Notes: a model not told the origin generated them from the letters alone. A DNA stretch of 64,000 nucleotides from SIG603 sp964370775 (GCA_964370775.1 CAYJKT010000003.1:62001-126000); one strand, 5' to 3'. Numbered from the stretch's first letter, positions 8,598-16,478 are shown. Numbers and translations are program-made.

Positions 8598-8674
8598 TGT
8601 AGGGGACGGGTTTTCCGTCCTGAAAAAACTAGCAGTTTTAGCTGAAATCTTACGGGACGGGGAACCCGTCTACA
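8598..8674. repeat. TGTAGGGG inverted-repeat element, GACGGG core (E2)
   Basis: The left arm begins TGTAGGGGACGGGTTTTCCG and the right arm ends GGGACGGGGAACCCGTCTACA with three bases missing near the end. The left arm folds on itself (GGACGG with CCGTCC). The downstream stretch CATTAATTTATACATTTTAACAAAACAGTG is shared with the copy beside the ATPase cassette. Apart from this, the 8453-8791 spacer holds the cassette promoter and the flavodoxin terminator. Confidence 0.75.
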
Positions 8675-8740
8675 TTGTGCTGCATTAATTTATACATTTT
8701 AACAAAACAGTGATTTTAAATTTAGCTTTTTCTACAGTCT

Positions 8741-8773
8741 GAGCTATGACAAAATATACTTTTGTCATAGCTC
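8741..8773 (-). terminator. Hairpin terminator of the flavodoxin operon
   Basis: GAGCTATGACAAAA (8741-8754) and its exact complement (8760-8773) form a 14-bp stem 18 bases after the flavodoxin stop codon. A short A/T tract follows on either strand. Confidence 0.65.
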
Positions 8774-8791
8774 TTTCATGTAAAATAAAAC

Positions 8792-9202
8792 TTAAACTAA
8801 TTTCGCTCCACAAGCTTTGCAAGCATCTTGTGCATCTTCATCTGGTGCATCGTTGCACATGTAAGTCTCTACACTCTTAGCCTTTGTCTCTTCTTCCCAG
8901 TTTCTCATCCACTCGCCATCACCCCAGCCGTAAGAACCGAATAGTAGTACGTCTATAGTTGCTAGACTATCTTTAACACCGTCCCACATTGGTTGGAACT
9001 CTTCTTCCTCTAAAACTTCTGCACCCATAGATGGGCAACCAAAAGCTATTGATTTATAGTTAGATACCATATCTGCTGTGAATTTGTCTGAAGTCATAAC
9101 ATCAACTTCAGCTCCACTAGACTTTGCACCTTCTGCAATGTAATTTGCCATTGCCTCTGTGTTTCCTGTTCCGCTCCAATAAACTACTGCTACTTTACTC
9201 AT
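8792..9202 (-). CDS. Flavodoxin
   Basis: 136 residues, short-chain flavodoxin size. The N-terminal phosphate loop is WSGTGNTEA (9-17), followed by FGCPSMGAEVL and LLFGSYGWGDGEWM, the two loops that pack the FMN ring. Flavodoxins carry electrons in the cytosol and replace ferredoxin when iron is short. It is the last gene of a leftward set with DUF2325 and DUF3793 genes, and iron-type palindromes lie upstream, so induction under iron limitation is likely. Functional residues look intact. Confidence 0.93.
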   Translation of the reverse strand: MSKVAVVYWSGTGNTEAMANYIAEGAKSSGAEVDVMTSDKFTADMVSNYKSIAFGCPSMGAEVLEEEEFQPMWDGVKDSLATIDVLLFGSYGWGDGEWMRNWEEETKAKSVETYMCNDAPDEDAQDACKACGAKLV

Positions 9203-9234
9203 AATAAATTCTCCTTTAAAATAATTATATATAT

Positions 9235-9801
9235 TTATGCTACTGATCTCTTTTTAACAGTTAGCCTTAAAATATCTCGTCCATCTTGCCATAATCTTTT
9301 ATATACGGCTCTGCATTTATCATATTTTTCAAATTTTGATAATGCTTCATCTTTGTCGCCATAGACTTTCCAGTATCTGCAAAGGTTACAGTTCTGCCCC
9401 TTATTGCATATAAATCCCTCAACATCTTCTGCTGGATAACCTAAAAATAAACCTATTTCATGCGGAAATTCTTCATATGTATCAAACCTTTTAATAAGCC
9501 TGTTTATAGCCTTAGCGACACTTAAATTATCGTAACCATAATTCATTAAGATTTTCTTAGCTTTAACATCATTTATGTCTTTTTTAAGCATATCTTTTCT
9601 ATATAGATAAATAAGTGCCGAACCATTACCCACTCTTAATAACTCAAGTTTAATGCCTGTTTCATTAAATTTCTCATTCCAAAATTCAATATCGCTAGCT
9701 AAATCATCACAATTTACAAATTTTACTGTAAATAAACTTGCAGTTTTAAGTGATGACAATGTAAGCGAACAATGCTCTATAAGAGATTTTTCAGTTATCA
9801 T
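9235..9801 (-). CDS. DUF3793 family protein
   Basis: 188 residues. The C-terminal motif CNKGQNCNLCRYWKVYGD is characteristic of DUF3793 proteins, whose function is not established. Four Cys in that region could bind a metal or cluster. It is encoded 1 base after the DUF2325 gene and 32 bases before flavodoxin. The association with flavodoxin suggests a role in iron-limited redox metabolism; that is inference from context only. No signal peptide or membrane segment. Confidence 0.82.
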   Translation of the reverse strand: MITEKSLIEHCSLTLSSLKTASLFTVKFVNCDDLASDIEFWNEKFNETGIKLELLRVGNGSALIYLYRKDMLKKDINDVKAKKILMNYGYDNLSVAKAINRLIKRFDTYEEFPHEIGLFLGYPAEDVEGFICNKGQNCNLCRYWKVYGDKDEALSKFEKYDKCRAVYKRLWQDGRDILRLTVKKRSVA

Positions 9802-9802
9802 A

Positions 9803-10078
9803 TCACATTGCCTCTAAAATATTTTTTAGTGCAGTTAGTGAGCTTGAATGACAACGCTCAACTCTAGCATTACAACGTTTAGCCTCACAGTTTGCACAGG
9901 CTACAAGCTTGTGTGAAACAGTATTTGTAAAAAGAATAATCATGTCTGGTGAACCGAATTTTCCTCTTACATCGCCTTTCATTTTTGTAAAAATTTTAGC
10001 CTTACATCCATACTCTTTGCATGTGTCAATATATCTTCTCTCCATGCACTCATTGCCACCAACTATTACAACGCTCAT
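9803..10078 (-). CDS. DUF2325 domain protein
   Basis: 91 residues from the ATG at 10078. The family typically begins MSVVIVGG, and AGAGGGAT precedes this codon. The upstream in-frame TTG at 10105 is inside the operator palindrome and is rejected. The sequence VGGNECMERRYIDTC, then ILFTNTVSHKLVACA and a CxxxxC element, fits DUF2325, a small Rossmann-like domain of unknown function. First intact gene of the flavodoxin group; its stop and the DUF3793 start are 1 base apart. Confidence 0.82.
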   Translation of the reverse strand: MSVVIVGGNECMERRYIDTCKEYGCKAKIFTKMKGDVRGKFGSPDMIILFTNTVSHKLVACANCEAKRCNARVERCHSSSLTALKNILEAM

Positions 10079-10105
10079 CTTTATCCCTCTACTTTCTTTA
10101 TTCAA

Positions 10106-10121
10106 GTTAGTTTCTACTAAC
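10106..10121. promoter_or_regulatory. Iron-type operator palindrome before the DUF2325 gene
   Basis: GTTAGTTTCTACTAAC, six-base arms (GTTAGT / ACTAAC) around four bases, 28 bases upstream of the DUF2325 start. The half-site recurs in two larger palindromes at 10395-10438 and 10479-10508. It resembles DtxR/IdeR-type operators (TTAG...CTAA). Metal control is inferred. Confidence 0.6.
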
Positions 10122-10135
10122 TGTTATTGTTTTAT

Positions 10136-10164
10136 CTATCCGCTACTATTAAAATAGCGGATAG
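10136..10164. terminator. Hairpin between the binding-protein remnant and DUF2325
   Basis: CTATCCGCTA (10136-10145) pairs exactly with TAGCGGATAG (10155-10164) around nine bases. It lies just past the stop of the truncated binding-protein frame. The flanking T-runs are short on both strands. Confidence 0.5.
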
Positions 10165-10174
10165 AATTTTATTC

Positions 10175-10426
10175 TTACTTAAGGCCAACGCCCTCTTCAA
10201 TGTTTGTAATCATTTGATCCATAGCAGTGATACCGCCGTCGCATAAGTACCAAGAAGAACCTGGCTCTCGGTATACGATTTGATCGTTTTGATATGCAGT
10301 TGTTTGTTTAATGATATCATTATCCATTTGCTCTTTAGCTGCTACAGCCTGTGGAGTTTGTGAGCAATCTACGATTAATAAGATCATAACACCTGCTAAT
10401 CTATATATGTTAGTTGATACTAACAT
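10175..10426 (-). pseudogene. C-terminal remnant of an iron-siderophore ABC substrate-binding protein
   Basis: 83 codons remain. From about residue 17 the sequence (LLIVDCSQTP, IIKQTTAYQNDQIVY, SSWYLCDGGITAMDQMI) matches the end of FecB/FepB-type binding proteins, where a long lobe-connecting helix and closing loop are expected; an intact protein would be about 300-350 residues. There is no signal peptide, and the first ~12 codons are read out of a 44-bp palindrome, so the 5' part has been replaced. Position next to flavodoxin with iron-type operators suggests a former iron-uptake gene. It could be expressed as a fragment, but function is unlikely. Confidence 0.72.
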
Positions 10427-10438
10427 ATATAGATTAGC
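10395..10438. promoter_or_regulatory. 44-bp perfect inverted repeat with iron-type half-sites
   Basis: Two exact 20-base arms (10395-10414 and 10419-10438) surround TGAT; the inner part reads GTTAGTTGATACTAAC, the same operator type as at 10106. It marks the break point of the truncated binding-protein gene. Confidence 0.75.
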
Positions 10439-10478
10439 ATACCCTAACTAAAAAGTCAACGTCAAAATTAGGCAAAAA

Positions 10479-10508
10479 AATATGTTAGTTAAATTTAACT
10501 AACATATT
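10479..10508. promoter_or_regulatory. 30-bp perfect palindrome, third iron-type operator
   Basis: A perfect dyad centred at 10493/10494 with the core GTTAGTTAAATTTAACTAAC. It is close to the DtxR/IdeR consensus shape TTAG-TTA-TAA-CTAA. It lies upstream of the remnant, in AT-rich DNA that probably held its promoter. Confidence 0.65.
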
Positions 10509-10602
10509 CTAACTAATGACTAATTATATAATCTATATTGATGGTGGATATTTTTACTAGTGAAGCTCAAATCTGGGACCTTAAGCTAGCTTATTGCTTA
10601 TT

Positions 10603-10832
10603 TGTAGGGGAGGGTCTGGATGCCAGAGTGTTGATTAGGATTTTGGGTGAAAAATAAATTCGTTAAAACTCACAAATTAATGTAGGGGACGGGTTCTTTC
10701 TTAATCAATACGTCTGGTCTTGACCGTTCCCTACATCAGTAATTCTAAGAGGCACGTCTTGGCAGAGACCCTCCCCTACGAAATTTTAATAAACTTATCT
10801 TTGTCCATACAATGTTTTTATTTAAAAAATCC
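10603..10832. repeat. Composite TGTAGGGG repeat region with tail (E3)
   Basis: The outer end TGTAGGGGAGGGTCT at 10603 pairs in design with GAGACCCTCCCCTAC ending at 10779. Between them is a second element, 10681-10736, starting TGTAGGGGACGGG and ending TTGACCGTTCCCTACA. The phrases GTGTTGATTAGG and TAAGAGGCACGTCT are the shared linkers. The AAAAAATCC...GATTTTCACAT tail continues into the next gene (see 10833). The rest of the 10509-10602 spacer shows nothing recognisable. Confidence 0.75.
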
Positions 10833-11519
10833 TCAAAGATTTTCACATGAACTTTTACTAAGTGTAATAGCTTCTACAGGGCAATTTATCAAACAGTCTC
10901 CACATTCATCACAGCGGTACTTACTGATTGAATATACATTATCAACTTCATTTATAGCCAAAAAAGAACACTTTACCTTACATACGCCACAAGATATACA
11001 TTTGTCTTGATTAATTTTAAGCCCTTTATATTTAGGAACAGCATTATTATATGCAAAATATATTCTCTCTAGCTTGTTTTCACGGCTTATTTTTTCAAAG
11101 TCATAGTCGAATATGTCTCCCCTACCGTCTGTAATGCAGAACACAACCATAGCCTTATAAATCTCTTGATCTTTTATGCAAAAATCAAAGATAGGATTAT
11201 TTTTAGCCTTAAGGTCATCAATTGATATTTCCTTTACATTACCGGTCATTCTAATGGCATAACCACCCTCAAAAATCGGGAACCCGTTTTCATCATGTTC
11301 AACCTTTGTGTCGGCACATAGACCGCAAATTGAAAGCTTTCCATTATTTTTTAAATGCTTATAAAAGTCTTTGGTAAACATAGTCATAAAGTATATGCCA
11401 TCTTCGTCATAACCCCTAAGGTGGGCAATTCGTGACTCTGGCTCGCCTAGCTCGTTTACAGTTGTGAAGCTTAGACAACCTATTTTATCAAATTTTTCAT
11501 ATATTTCTTTAATTGTCAT
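10833..11519 (-). CDS. Pyridoxamine-oxidase-like flavin domain fused to a 2x[4Fe-4S] ferredoxin
   Basis: 228 residues from the ATG at 11519, preceded by AAGGAG. Residues ~1-145 have the split-barrel flavin-binding pattern of pyridoxamine 5'-phosphate oxidase-like proteins (GEPESRIAHLRGYDEDGIYF, LSICGLCAD). The C-terminus has two CxxCxxCxxxC motifs, CISCGVCKVKC (about 178-188) and CDECGDCLINC (about 201-211), each able to hold a [4Fe-4S] cluster. This suggests a cytosolic flavin-iron-sulfur electron carrier or reductase; the substrate is unknown. The last nine codons (LSKSSCENL) and the stop come from the conserved tail of a dispersed intergenic repeat, so the original C-terminus has been altered. 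Confidence 0.85.
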   Translation of the reverse strand: MTIKEIYEKFDKIGCLSFTTVNELGEPESRIAHLRGYDEDGIYFMTMFTKDFYKHLKNNGKLSICGLCADTKVEHDENGFPIFEGGYAIRMTGNVKEISIDDLKAKNNPIFDFCIKDQEIYKAMVVFCITDGRGDIFDYDFEKISRENKLERIYFAYNNAVPKYKGLKINQDKCISCGVCKVKCSFLAINEVDNVYSISKYRCDECGDCLINCPVEAITLSKSSCENL

Positions 11520-11545
11520 ATTAAAACTCCTTAATTTTGTAATCA

Positions 11546-11703
11546 TGTAGGGGCGGATATTATCCGCCTAAAAAGTCCTTGATTTTACCTAAATTTCTTA
11601 GGCGGATAATATCCGCCCCTACATTAAGTTTGTACGTTTTAACAAATTGGATTTAATTTCAAAATCCTAAGAGGCACGTCTGGGTCTTGACAGTTCCCTA
11701 CAT
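11546..11703. repeat. TGTAGGGG inverted-repeat element, GCGGATA core, with tail (E4)
   Basis: The core element at 11546-11623 has 26-bp perfect arms (11546-11571 and 11598-11623). Each arm contains a 17-base near-palindrome, so the region can fold as one long stem or two short ones. The spacer reads AAAAGTCCTTGATTTTACCT, as in the other copies. A tail with TAAGAGGCACGTCTGG and CAGTTCCCTACA follows to 11703. Confidence 0.85.
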
Positions 11704-11730
11704 TTAATTATCCGTTTAACAAATGTATAT

Positions 11731-12444
11731 TTAATTGCTAAACCCCAAAAACTTTTTAAGTTCTAAAGTTTTTGGATTAGTTAAGACTGAAATGTCTCCA
11801 AGCTCACATATTTTTCCGTCTTTCATGAATATTATATAATCGGCAAAGTCTTTTAAAAACGAAATTTCATGAGTAACAAATATAAATTCACGTCCATCTT
11901 TTTTAAGTTTTAACACAGCCTTTAGAACTTCGTCGCTTAATATCGGGTCTAAAGCTGCTGTCGGTTCATCTAAAAAAATAAGCTTTGGGTTTGTTGCAAG
12001 CGCCCTCACTATAGATGCCCTTTGTGCCTGTCCGCCCGAAACCTCGCTAGGTTTTTTGTCTGCCTCATTTTGAATAAACAACTGCTTTAATAGTTCGTCT
12101 GCCCTATTGGAAGCCTCGTTTTTGTCTATTTTTTTGATTTTGTGTAATATTAAAGTTATATTTTGTTTTATTGTTAAATGCGGAAATAGATTATGTTTTT
12201 GAAAAACTACCGAAATTTTTTCACGCAATTCTTTTTTATTTTCAATTGGAGAAAGTCCGTTGATATTTATCATACCACTGTCTGGATTTTCTATTGAAGA
12301 AAGAACTCTTAACAAGGTAGATTTTCCACAGCCAGACTCACCTATAATTCCAATAGCAGGGGCAGATTCAATCTCAAAATTCAACGATTTTAAAACCTCT
12401 TGATTTTGATAGCTCTTTGTTAAATTAGAAACTTTAATATCCAT
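11731..12444 (-). CDS. Polar amino-acid ABC transporter ATPase
   Basis: 237 residues from the ATG at 12444, whose A is the last base of the permease stop codon (TAATG), showing translational coupling; the longer upstream frame lies inside the permease. Walker A GESGCGKST (35-43), signature VSGGQAQRAS and Walker B LIFLDEPTAALD are intact, with GlnQ/HisP-like spacing. It should power uptake of an amino acid with the adjoining permease and binding protein. The order binding protein, permease, ATPase on the minus strand is typical of this class. Confidence 0.9.
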   Translation of the reverse strand: MDIKVSNLTKSYQNQEVLKSLNFEIESAPAIGIIGESGCGKSTLLRVLSSIENPDSGMININGLSPIENKKELREKISVVFQKHNLFPHLTIKQNITLILHKIKKIDKNEASNRADELLKQLFIQNEADKKPSEVSGGQAQRASIVRALATNPKLIFLDEPTAALDPILSDEVLKAVLKLKKDGREFIFVTHEISFLKDFADYIIFMKDGKICELGDISVLTNPKTLELKKFLGFSN

Positions 12445-13199
12445 TATGCCACCTTCTTTGTCAATTTTTTTGCCAATAATGATAATGGAATGGTAATAAT
12501 CAAATACATTATCCACATAACATAATAGCCCTCAATTGCCGCCCAGTTTTTGTTTGATATCACAGTTAGCACATATGAAATCTCTGTAACTGACACAATT
12601 TTTAGTAAAGCCGAACCTTTTATCATGCTAGATAAATTACTTATAAGCGACGGTAAAAACGGCTTTATCATCTGTGGAATTATAACATATCTATATTTTT
12701 GATATGTAGAAAACTCGTAAATATCCATTACTACATATTGATCTGAATCGACAACCGCAACCGCCGTCTTATATGAGTTTGCAAGATACGGCGACATATA
12801 AAGGGTCATCGCCATTATCCCTAACGTGAACTTGTCTGATATTCCTATTAAATCGCCTATAACATATACCCCTAGAAATATCATAACTAGTAGAGGTGTA
12901 CCCATAATAATCTCGTTAAACACAACCGAAAAAGCATGTACAAGACTATTCTTAGATTTTTCCGCTAAAAATAGTATAAATCCAAAAATCATGCTGAATA
13001 CAAGAGTTAAAATGCTTATCAAGACAGTTCCTATAAATCCATCTATAAGCATATTTACGTCAAGTAATATCAAATCGTACCTAGGACTATCTACTGTGAA
13101 AATTAGCGCTAATGCTATTCCTACTGCAAAAGTGAGAATAGCTACAACATAACTTAATTTCTTCATATGACTGTAATAAAATTCAGGGTTTCTTCCCAT
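12444..13199 (-). CDS. Polar amino-acid ABC transporter permease
   Basis: About 251 residues with five or more hydrophobic segments. The EAA-like loop is around YEFSTYQKYRYVIIPQMIKPFLP, where the ATPase docks, matching HisM/GlnP-type permeases. The start is uncertain: the ATG at 13199 or a TTG at 13217, neither with a clear ribosome site. It is coupled to the ATPase gene by a 1-base overlap. Repeat E5 lies between this gene and the binding-protein gene upstream, so the operon is either read through it or the two are separately expressed. Confidence 0.87.
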   Translation of the reverse strand: MGRNPEFYYSHMKKLSYVVAILTFAVGIALALIFTVDSPRYDLILLDVNMLIDGFIGTVLISILTLVFSMIFGFILFLAEKSKNSLVHAFSVVFNEIIMGTPLLVMIFLGVYVIGDLIGISDKFTLGIMAMTLYMSPYLANSYKTAVAVVDSDQYVVMDIYEFSTYQKYRYVIIPQMIKPFLPSLISNLSSMIKGSALLKIVSVTEISYVLTVISNKNWAAIEGYYVMWIMYLIITIPLSLLAKKLTKKVA

Positions 13200-13231
13200 A
13201 ACCAGCAACTTAAGCAATCTTAATGTTTAAT

Positions 13232-13312
13232 TGTAGGGGAGGGTCTCTATGCCCTCCCGAGAAACAAGGATAAGGTCCTAGTTTCGGGAGGGCACAGAGA
13301 CCCTCCCCTACA
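13232..13312. repeat. TGTAGGGG inverted-repeat element, GAGGGTCTC core (E5), inside an ABC operon
   Basis: 29-base arms (13232-13260 and 13284-13312) match at 28 positions. The only difference becomes a G-U pair in the leftward transcript. The whole stem could form in mRNA just downstream of the binding-protein gene and upstream of the permease gene. Confidence 0.85.
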
Positions 13313-13439
13313 ATATTTTAAGAAATTTATTATTATACTTGTAAAATTTCACATTAACTTCTCACTCTTAACTAAGTTCCCAAATTTAGGGCTTATTCCC
13401 CGTGACTGTCCTTTCTTCGTTATTCTAAACTAATATATA

Positions 13440-14270
13440 TTACTCCGCTGGAAAAATTATGAAATCCAATCCTAATTCATCGTTTTGTAAAAACTCACCA
13501 ATTTTTTCATCATATTTAGTTCCAGCTAACTCATAAAATCCCCCCTCGGCATACATCGTGTCTATAAATTCATTTGCTAACTTTAACAATTCCTCGTTGC
13601 CCTCTTTTACTGCAAAACATGAGCCTGTCGAGTCTGTAATCCCGTCGTATACTATGGTTGTTTCTTTATTTGCCGCATGGTCACCGTATACAGTGTTTGC
13701 GCCTATTAATGCATGTGAATTTCCTCTAGCTACTTCCATAATCGCAGAAGAACTTTCTGTATACTCGTCAACATGTGCGCCATATTCTAAAGGTTTAGTC
13801 GCTGCAATTGTGCCTACTATGCCTGCAAATTTCATTCCCTCAATTGTAAAGAATTCCTCTTGAGGCATGTCTGAATTAATTCCATGCTCTGTCGCAAAAT
13901 CTTTGTTTACAAGTGCTAAAGTTCTGCTGTATCTGTATGGATCTGTGAAATCTGCCTTTTCGTCTCTTGACGGATTGGAACTCATGTCACTTATGATAAT
14001 ATCAACATCGCCTGTGTCTAGTGCCGGCATAAGCATAGAAAAATCTGTATTTACTATCTCTATCTCTTTTCCGATATACTCACCAAAGGCATGCGCTATA
14101 TCGACTTCAAATCCTGCCGGATTTCCGCTATCATCAATATACATAAATGGGTAAAACTTAAGGTCTACTCCAACTCTTAAAATATCTTCCTCTTGTAGGT
14201 TGCTAGAACAAGCAGTAAATAAACCTACTAACATTGCACCTGCTAAAATTGCAGTAATAATTTTTTTCAT
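13440..14270 (-). CDS. Amino-acid ABC transporter substrate-binding lipoprotein
   Basis: 276 residues. The lipoprotein signal peptide has lipobox FTAC (Cys at about 21). The mature part has the family 3 solute-binding pattern: LRVGVDLKFYPFMYIDDSGNP at the start, GFEVDIAHAFGEYIGKEIEIV, and a hinge region near DVDIIISDMS. It should capture a polar amino acid outside the membrane and deliver it to the permease encoded downstream at 13199. It is separated from the permease by 240 bases that include repeat E5. Confidence 0.9.
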   Translation of the reverse strand: MKKIITAILAGAMLVGLFTACSSNLQEEDILRVGVDLKFYPFMYIDDSGNPAGFEVDIAHAFGEYIGKEIEIVNTDFSMLMPALDTGDVDIIISDMSSNPSRDEKADFTDPYRYSRTLALVNKDFATEHGINSDMPQEEFFTIEGMKFAGIVGTIAATKPLEYGAHVDEYTESSSAIMEVARGNSHALIGANTVYGDHAANKETTIVYDGITDSTGSCFAVKEGNEELLKLANEFIDTMYAEGGFYELAGTKYDEKIGEFLQNDELGLDFIIFPAE

Positions 14271-14414
14271 TTCAAACTCTCCTCTTATATTTAATAGATA
14301 AATTATTTCCTATATTTAGTATATTATCACAAAAACTCTAAAATGTAAAGTAAGCACATTTTAGAGCCATAGTTTCTTTTTGATACCATAGTTATTTAGA
14401 TGCTTATGTTACAT

Positions 14415-14582
14415 TGTAGGGGAGGGTCTCCCTACAATATATTAACAAATTTATTATTATACAAACAAAAGTTTTATTTAAAAAGCCTTTAAGCAAAAAA
14501 TCCAATAGGATTTTCACATGAACTTTTCACTATTCAATTTTCACTTTTCACTAAGTATCCGTCTATGAGACCCTCCCCTACA
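14415..14582. repeat. Composite TGTAGGGG repeat with heptad-like tail (E6)
   Basis: A collapsed self-complementary unit at 14415-14436 (TGTAGGGGAGGGTCTCCCTA...) is followed by AAATCCAATAGGATTTTCAC and a run of TTTTCACTATTCAATTTTCAC-like heptads. It ends with GAGACCCTCCCCTACA (to 14582), the partner of the first end. The spacer 14271-14728 holds no gene. Confidence 0.7.
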
Positions 14583-14655
14583 ATGTTTTAACAACTTTAT
14601 CTTTATCCATACAGAATTATTAATATAAAAAATATTTATTATTTCTGCATTCTTA

Positions 14656-14689
14656 TTTCTTATTTAAATATATTTATTTAAATAAGAAA
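14656..14689 (-). terminator. AT-rich hairpin downstream of the sugar transferase gene
   Basis: Fifteen-base perfect arms (14656-14670 and 14675-14689) around TATT. Between it and the stop codon at 14729 a weaker stem, roughly AGGAATGAAC with GTTTGTTCCT, is followed on the minus strand by GTTTTTCTT. One or both should end the leftward cps operon. Confidence 0.6.
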
Positions 14690-14728
14690 AACAGGAACAA
14701 ACAAAAAGTTCATTCCTATTTTTTAAAT

Positions 14729-15409
14729 TTAGCTATCTCCTTTTAACTTAAAGACAACTAAAAAAGTTTTAAGTATAATCTTAATTTCATTCTTTACACA
14801 TCTGTTTTTTATGTATTCTATGTCCATGTCAACCCAGCCATCAAAATCACATTTTCTATTGGATATTTGCCATGTGCAGGTTAGTCCTGGTTTAACAGCT
14901 AATCTTTTCATATGATGTACATTATATTTCTCAACTTCATTTGGAAGCGGTGGTCTAGGACCTACCAAGCTCATATCTCCAATCAAAATATTTATTAGCT
15001 GTGGCAACTCATCAAGGCAAGTCTTACGAAGTAATTTTCCTACTCTTGTAACTCTAGGGTCTTTTGATATTTTAAATACTGGTCCTGAACGCTCATTTAA
15101 GTGTTGTAACTCTTTAAGCTTATCTTCAGCATCTATACACATGCTTCTAAATTTATACATTTTGAAAGCTTTACAGTTTTTCCCCACCCTTTTCTGTCCA
15201 AAAAAAACTGGTCCACTAGAATCTATATTAATAGCTAATGCTATTAATAAAAATAACGGAGATAGTAATATCAAAAAAGTTAAGGCAAATAAAACATCAA
15301 ATGTTCTTTTAGCCTTCGGGAATACAGAAATCTTAGCTCTGTCAGTGCTTACTCTCACCGAGCCGTACTCTAATACTCTTACATCATTATAGTCTATATC
15401 ATTCCTCAT
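14729..15409 (-). CDS. Membrane sugar-phosphate transferase (initiating glycosyl-1-phosphate transferase)
   Basis: 226 residues. A single hydrophobic segment near 34-58 (FDVLFALTFLILLSPLFLL) is followed by the bacterial sugar transferase core: KRVGKNCKAFKMYKFRSM, DELPQLINILIGDMSLVGPRP, and KPGLTCTWQISNR. This is the short form without the multi-pass N-terminal domain of WbaP. These enzymes move a sugar phosphate onto undecaprenyl phosphate to begin polysaccharide assembly at the inner face of the membrane. It is the last gene of the cps-type operon, but no further glycosyltransferases are adjacent, so the full pathway must use other loci. Confidence 0.92.
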   Translation of the reverse strand: MRNDIDYNDVRVLEYGSVRVSTDRAKISVFPKAKRTFDVLFALTFLILLSPLFLLIALAINIDSSGPVFFGQKRVGKNCKAFKMYKFRSMCIDAEDKLKELQHLNERSGPVFKISKDPRVTRVGKLLRKTCLDELPQLINILIGDMSLVGPRPPLPNEVEKYNVHHMKRLAVKPGLTCTWQISNRKCDFDGWVDMDIEYIKNRCVKNEIKIILKTFLVVFKLKGDS

Positions 15410-15427
15410 TTATTACACCCCTTTTCA

Positions 15428-16441
15428 TTAATCAATCTTATTGTAAAATAGCTCAATTACTAACTCCCTAAGGGTTTGTTCATCTACATAATACTCCATG
15501 TATTCTTCTGCTACTTTCGCTTCTCCTAATATTGTATGTGTTTCGCCAAAAGTGTACTCTGATACCGAATCTATCAAATTATTTAGTTGTTGAATACTAC
15601 TATCAGTGAATATATACTCACTTGCGCTTGATATCAAATCAACCACAAACTGAGGGTTAGTAGCTATTTCTGCAGTAGCTTTTTCTTCAAAAGCTTTAAT
15701 AAATTGGTCTTGCCTTTGCATACGTTCTATATTTGTATTGTCGCCCACATCAACTCTGTGTTGTACATATTTTAGTGCTTGATCACCACTTAGTAAAACT
15801 GTTTCCCCTTGTACCATGCTAGGATCTACAGATGTAAAATCATGTAAAATCTCAAGCTCTATCCCACCTAATAGATCTGTTATCTTTGGAACTAAATCCA
15901 TTGTGAAAGATAGATAATTATCAATTTCTTGCTCGTAAAAAAGATTTGTAACTGCCCTTACTGTGTTCTCACTTCCCATATATGGATCAATTCCATACGT
16001 AAAAGCTAATGTCAATTGTGCATTTACTGTAGTTCCCAGTAGCTCTCCATCAATCGAAATCCTATCAATATCTGTCATTGTATCACGGTTAATTTGCACC
16101 ATATCATAACTTTGATTATTATTATCAATTATCACTAGTGTCATAAAATCAGTCTGTGATGAAGACATTGCGTTAGGTTGGTTTAAAACGTCTAGGGTTC
16201 TATCTATACCCATAAGTAACCACGTTTCTATTCCGTTTTTTTTCTCATAATATTCACCATTATTATATATAGCGTTACTATAGTCTGTTACCTTTGAGAT
16301 TTCAGAAGAACTAGGTATTTGTCTATTGTTCTCTAAACTCGTGCTTAAAAATGTAAAACCTACTATCACCGCTGTGATAGCAAAAAATACAATAATGCCT
16401 CTGCAGATGGTTTTAGTGTATTTCTTCTTCTTTTTCTTCAT
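15428..16441 (-). CDS. LytR-CpsA-Psr (LCP) family cell-wall ligase
   Basis: 337 residues with one N-terminal membrane anchor (about 12-33) and an outside LCP domain. Family motifs seen are LLMGIDRT, QTDFMTLVIID, MVQINRDTM, LLGGIELEI and the Arg-rich ALKYVQHRVDVGDNTNIER. LCP enzymes transfer lipid-linked polysaccharide or teichoic acid to peptidoglycan. Its place next to the sugar transferase and the CpsB/C/D genes fits attachment of the polymer made here. Confidence 0.92.
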   Translation of the reverse strand: MKKKKKKYTKTICRGIIVFFAITAVIVGFTFLSTSLENNRQIPSSSEISKVTDYSNAIYNNGEYYEKKNGIETWLLMGIDRTLDVLNQPNAMSSSQTDFMTLVIIDNNNQSYDMVQINRDTMTDIDRISIDGELLGTTVNAQLTLAFTYGIDPYMGSENTVRAVTNLFYEQEIDNYLSFTMDLVPKITDLLGGIELEILHDFTSVDPSMVQGETVLLSGDQALKYVQHRVDVGDNTNIERMQRQDQFIKAFEEKATAEIATNPQFVVDLISSASEYIFTDSSIQQLNNLIDSVSEYTFGETHTILGEAKVAEEYMEYYVDEQTLRELVIELFYNKID

Positions 16442-16478
16442 CTATATTCCTTTCTGCAAAGACATATCTTAATTAAAA

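Noticed and set aside
10175..10426. Intact small secreted protein
   Set aside because: No signal peptide, begins inside a palindrome and matches only the C-terminal end of a binding protein, so it is treated as a remnant.
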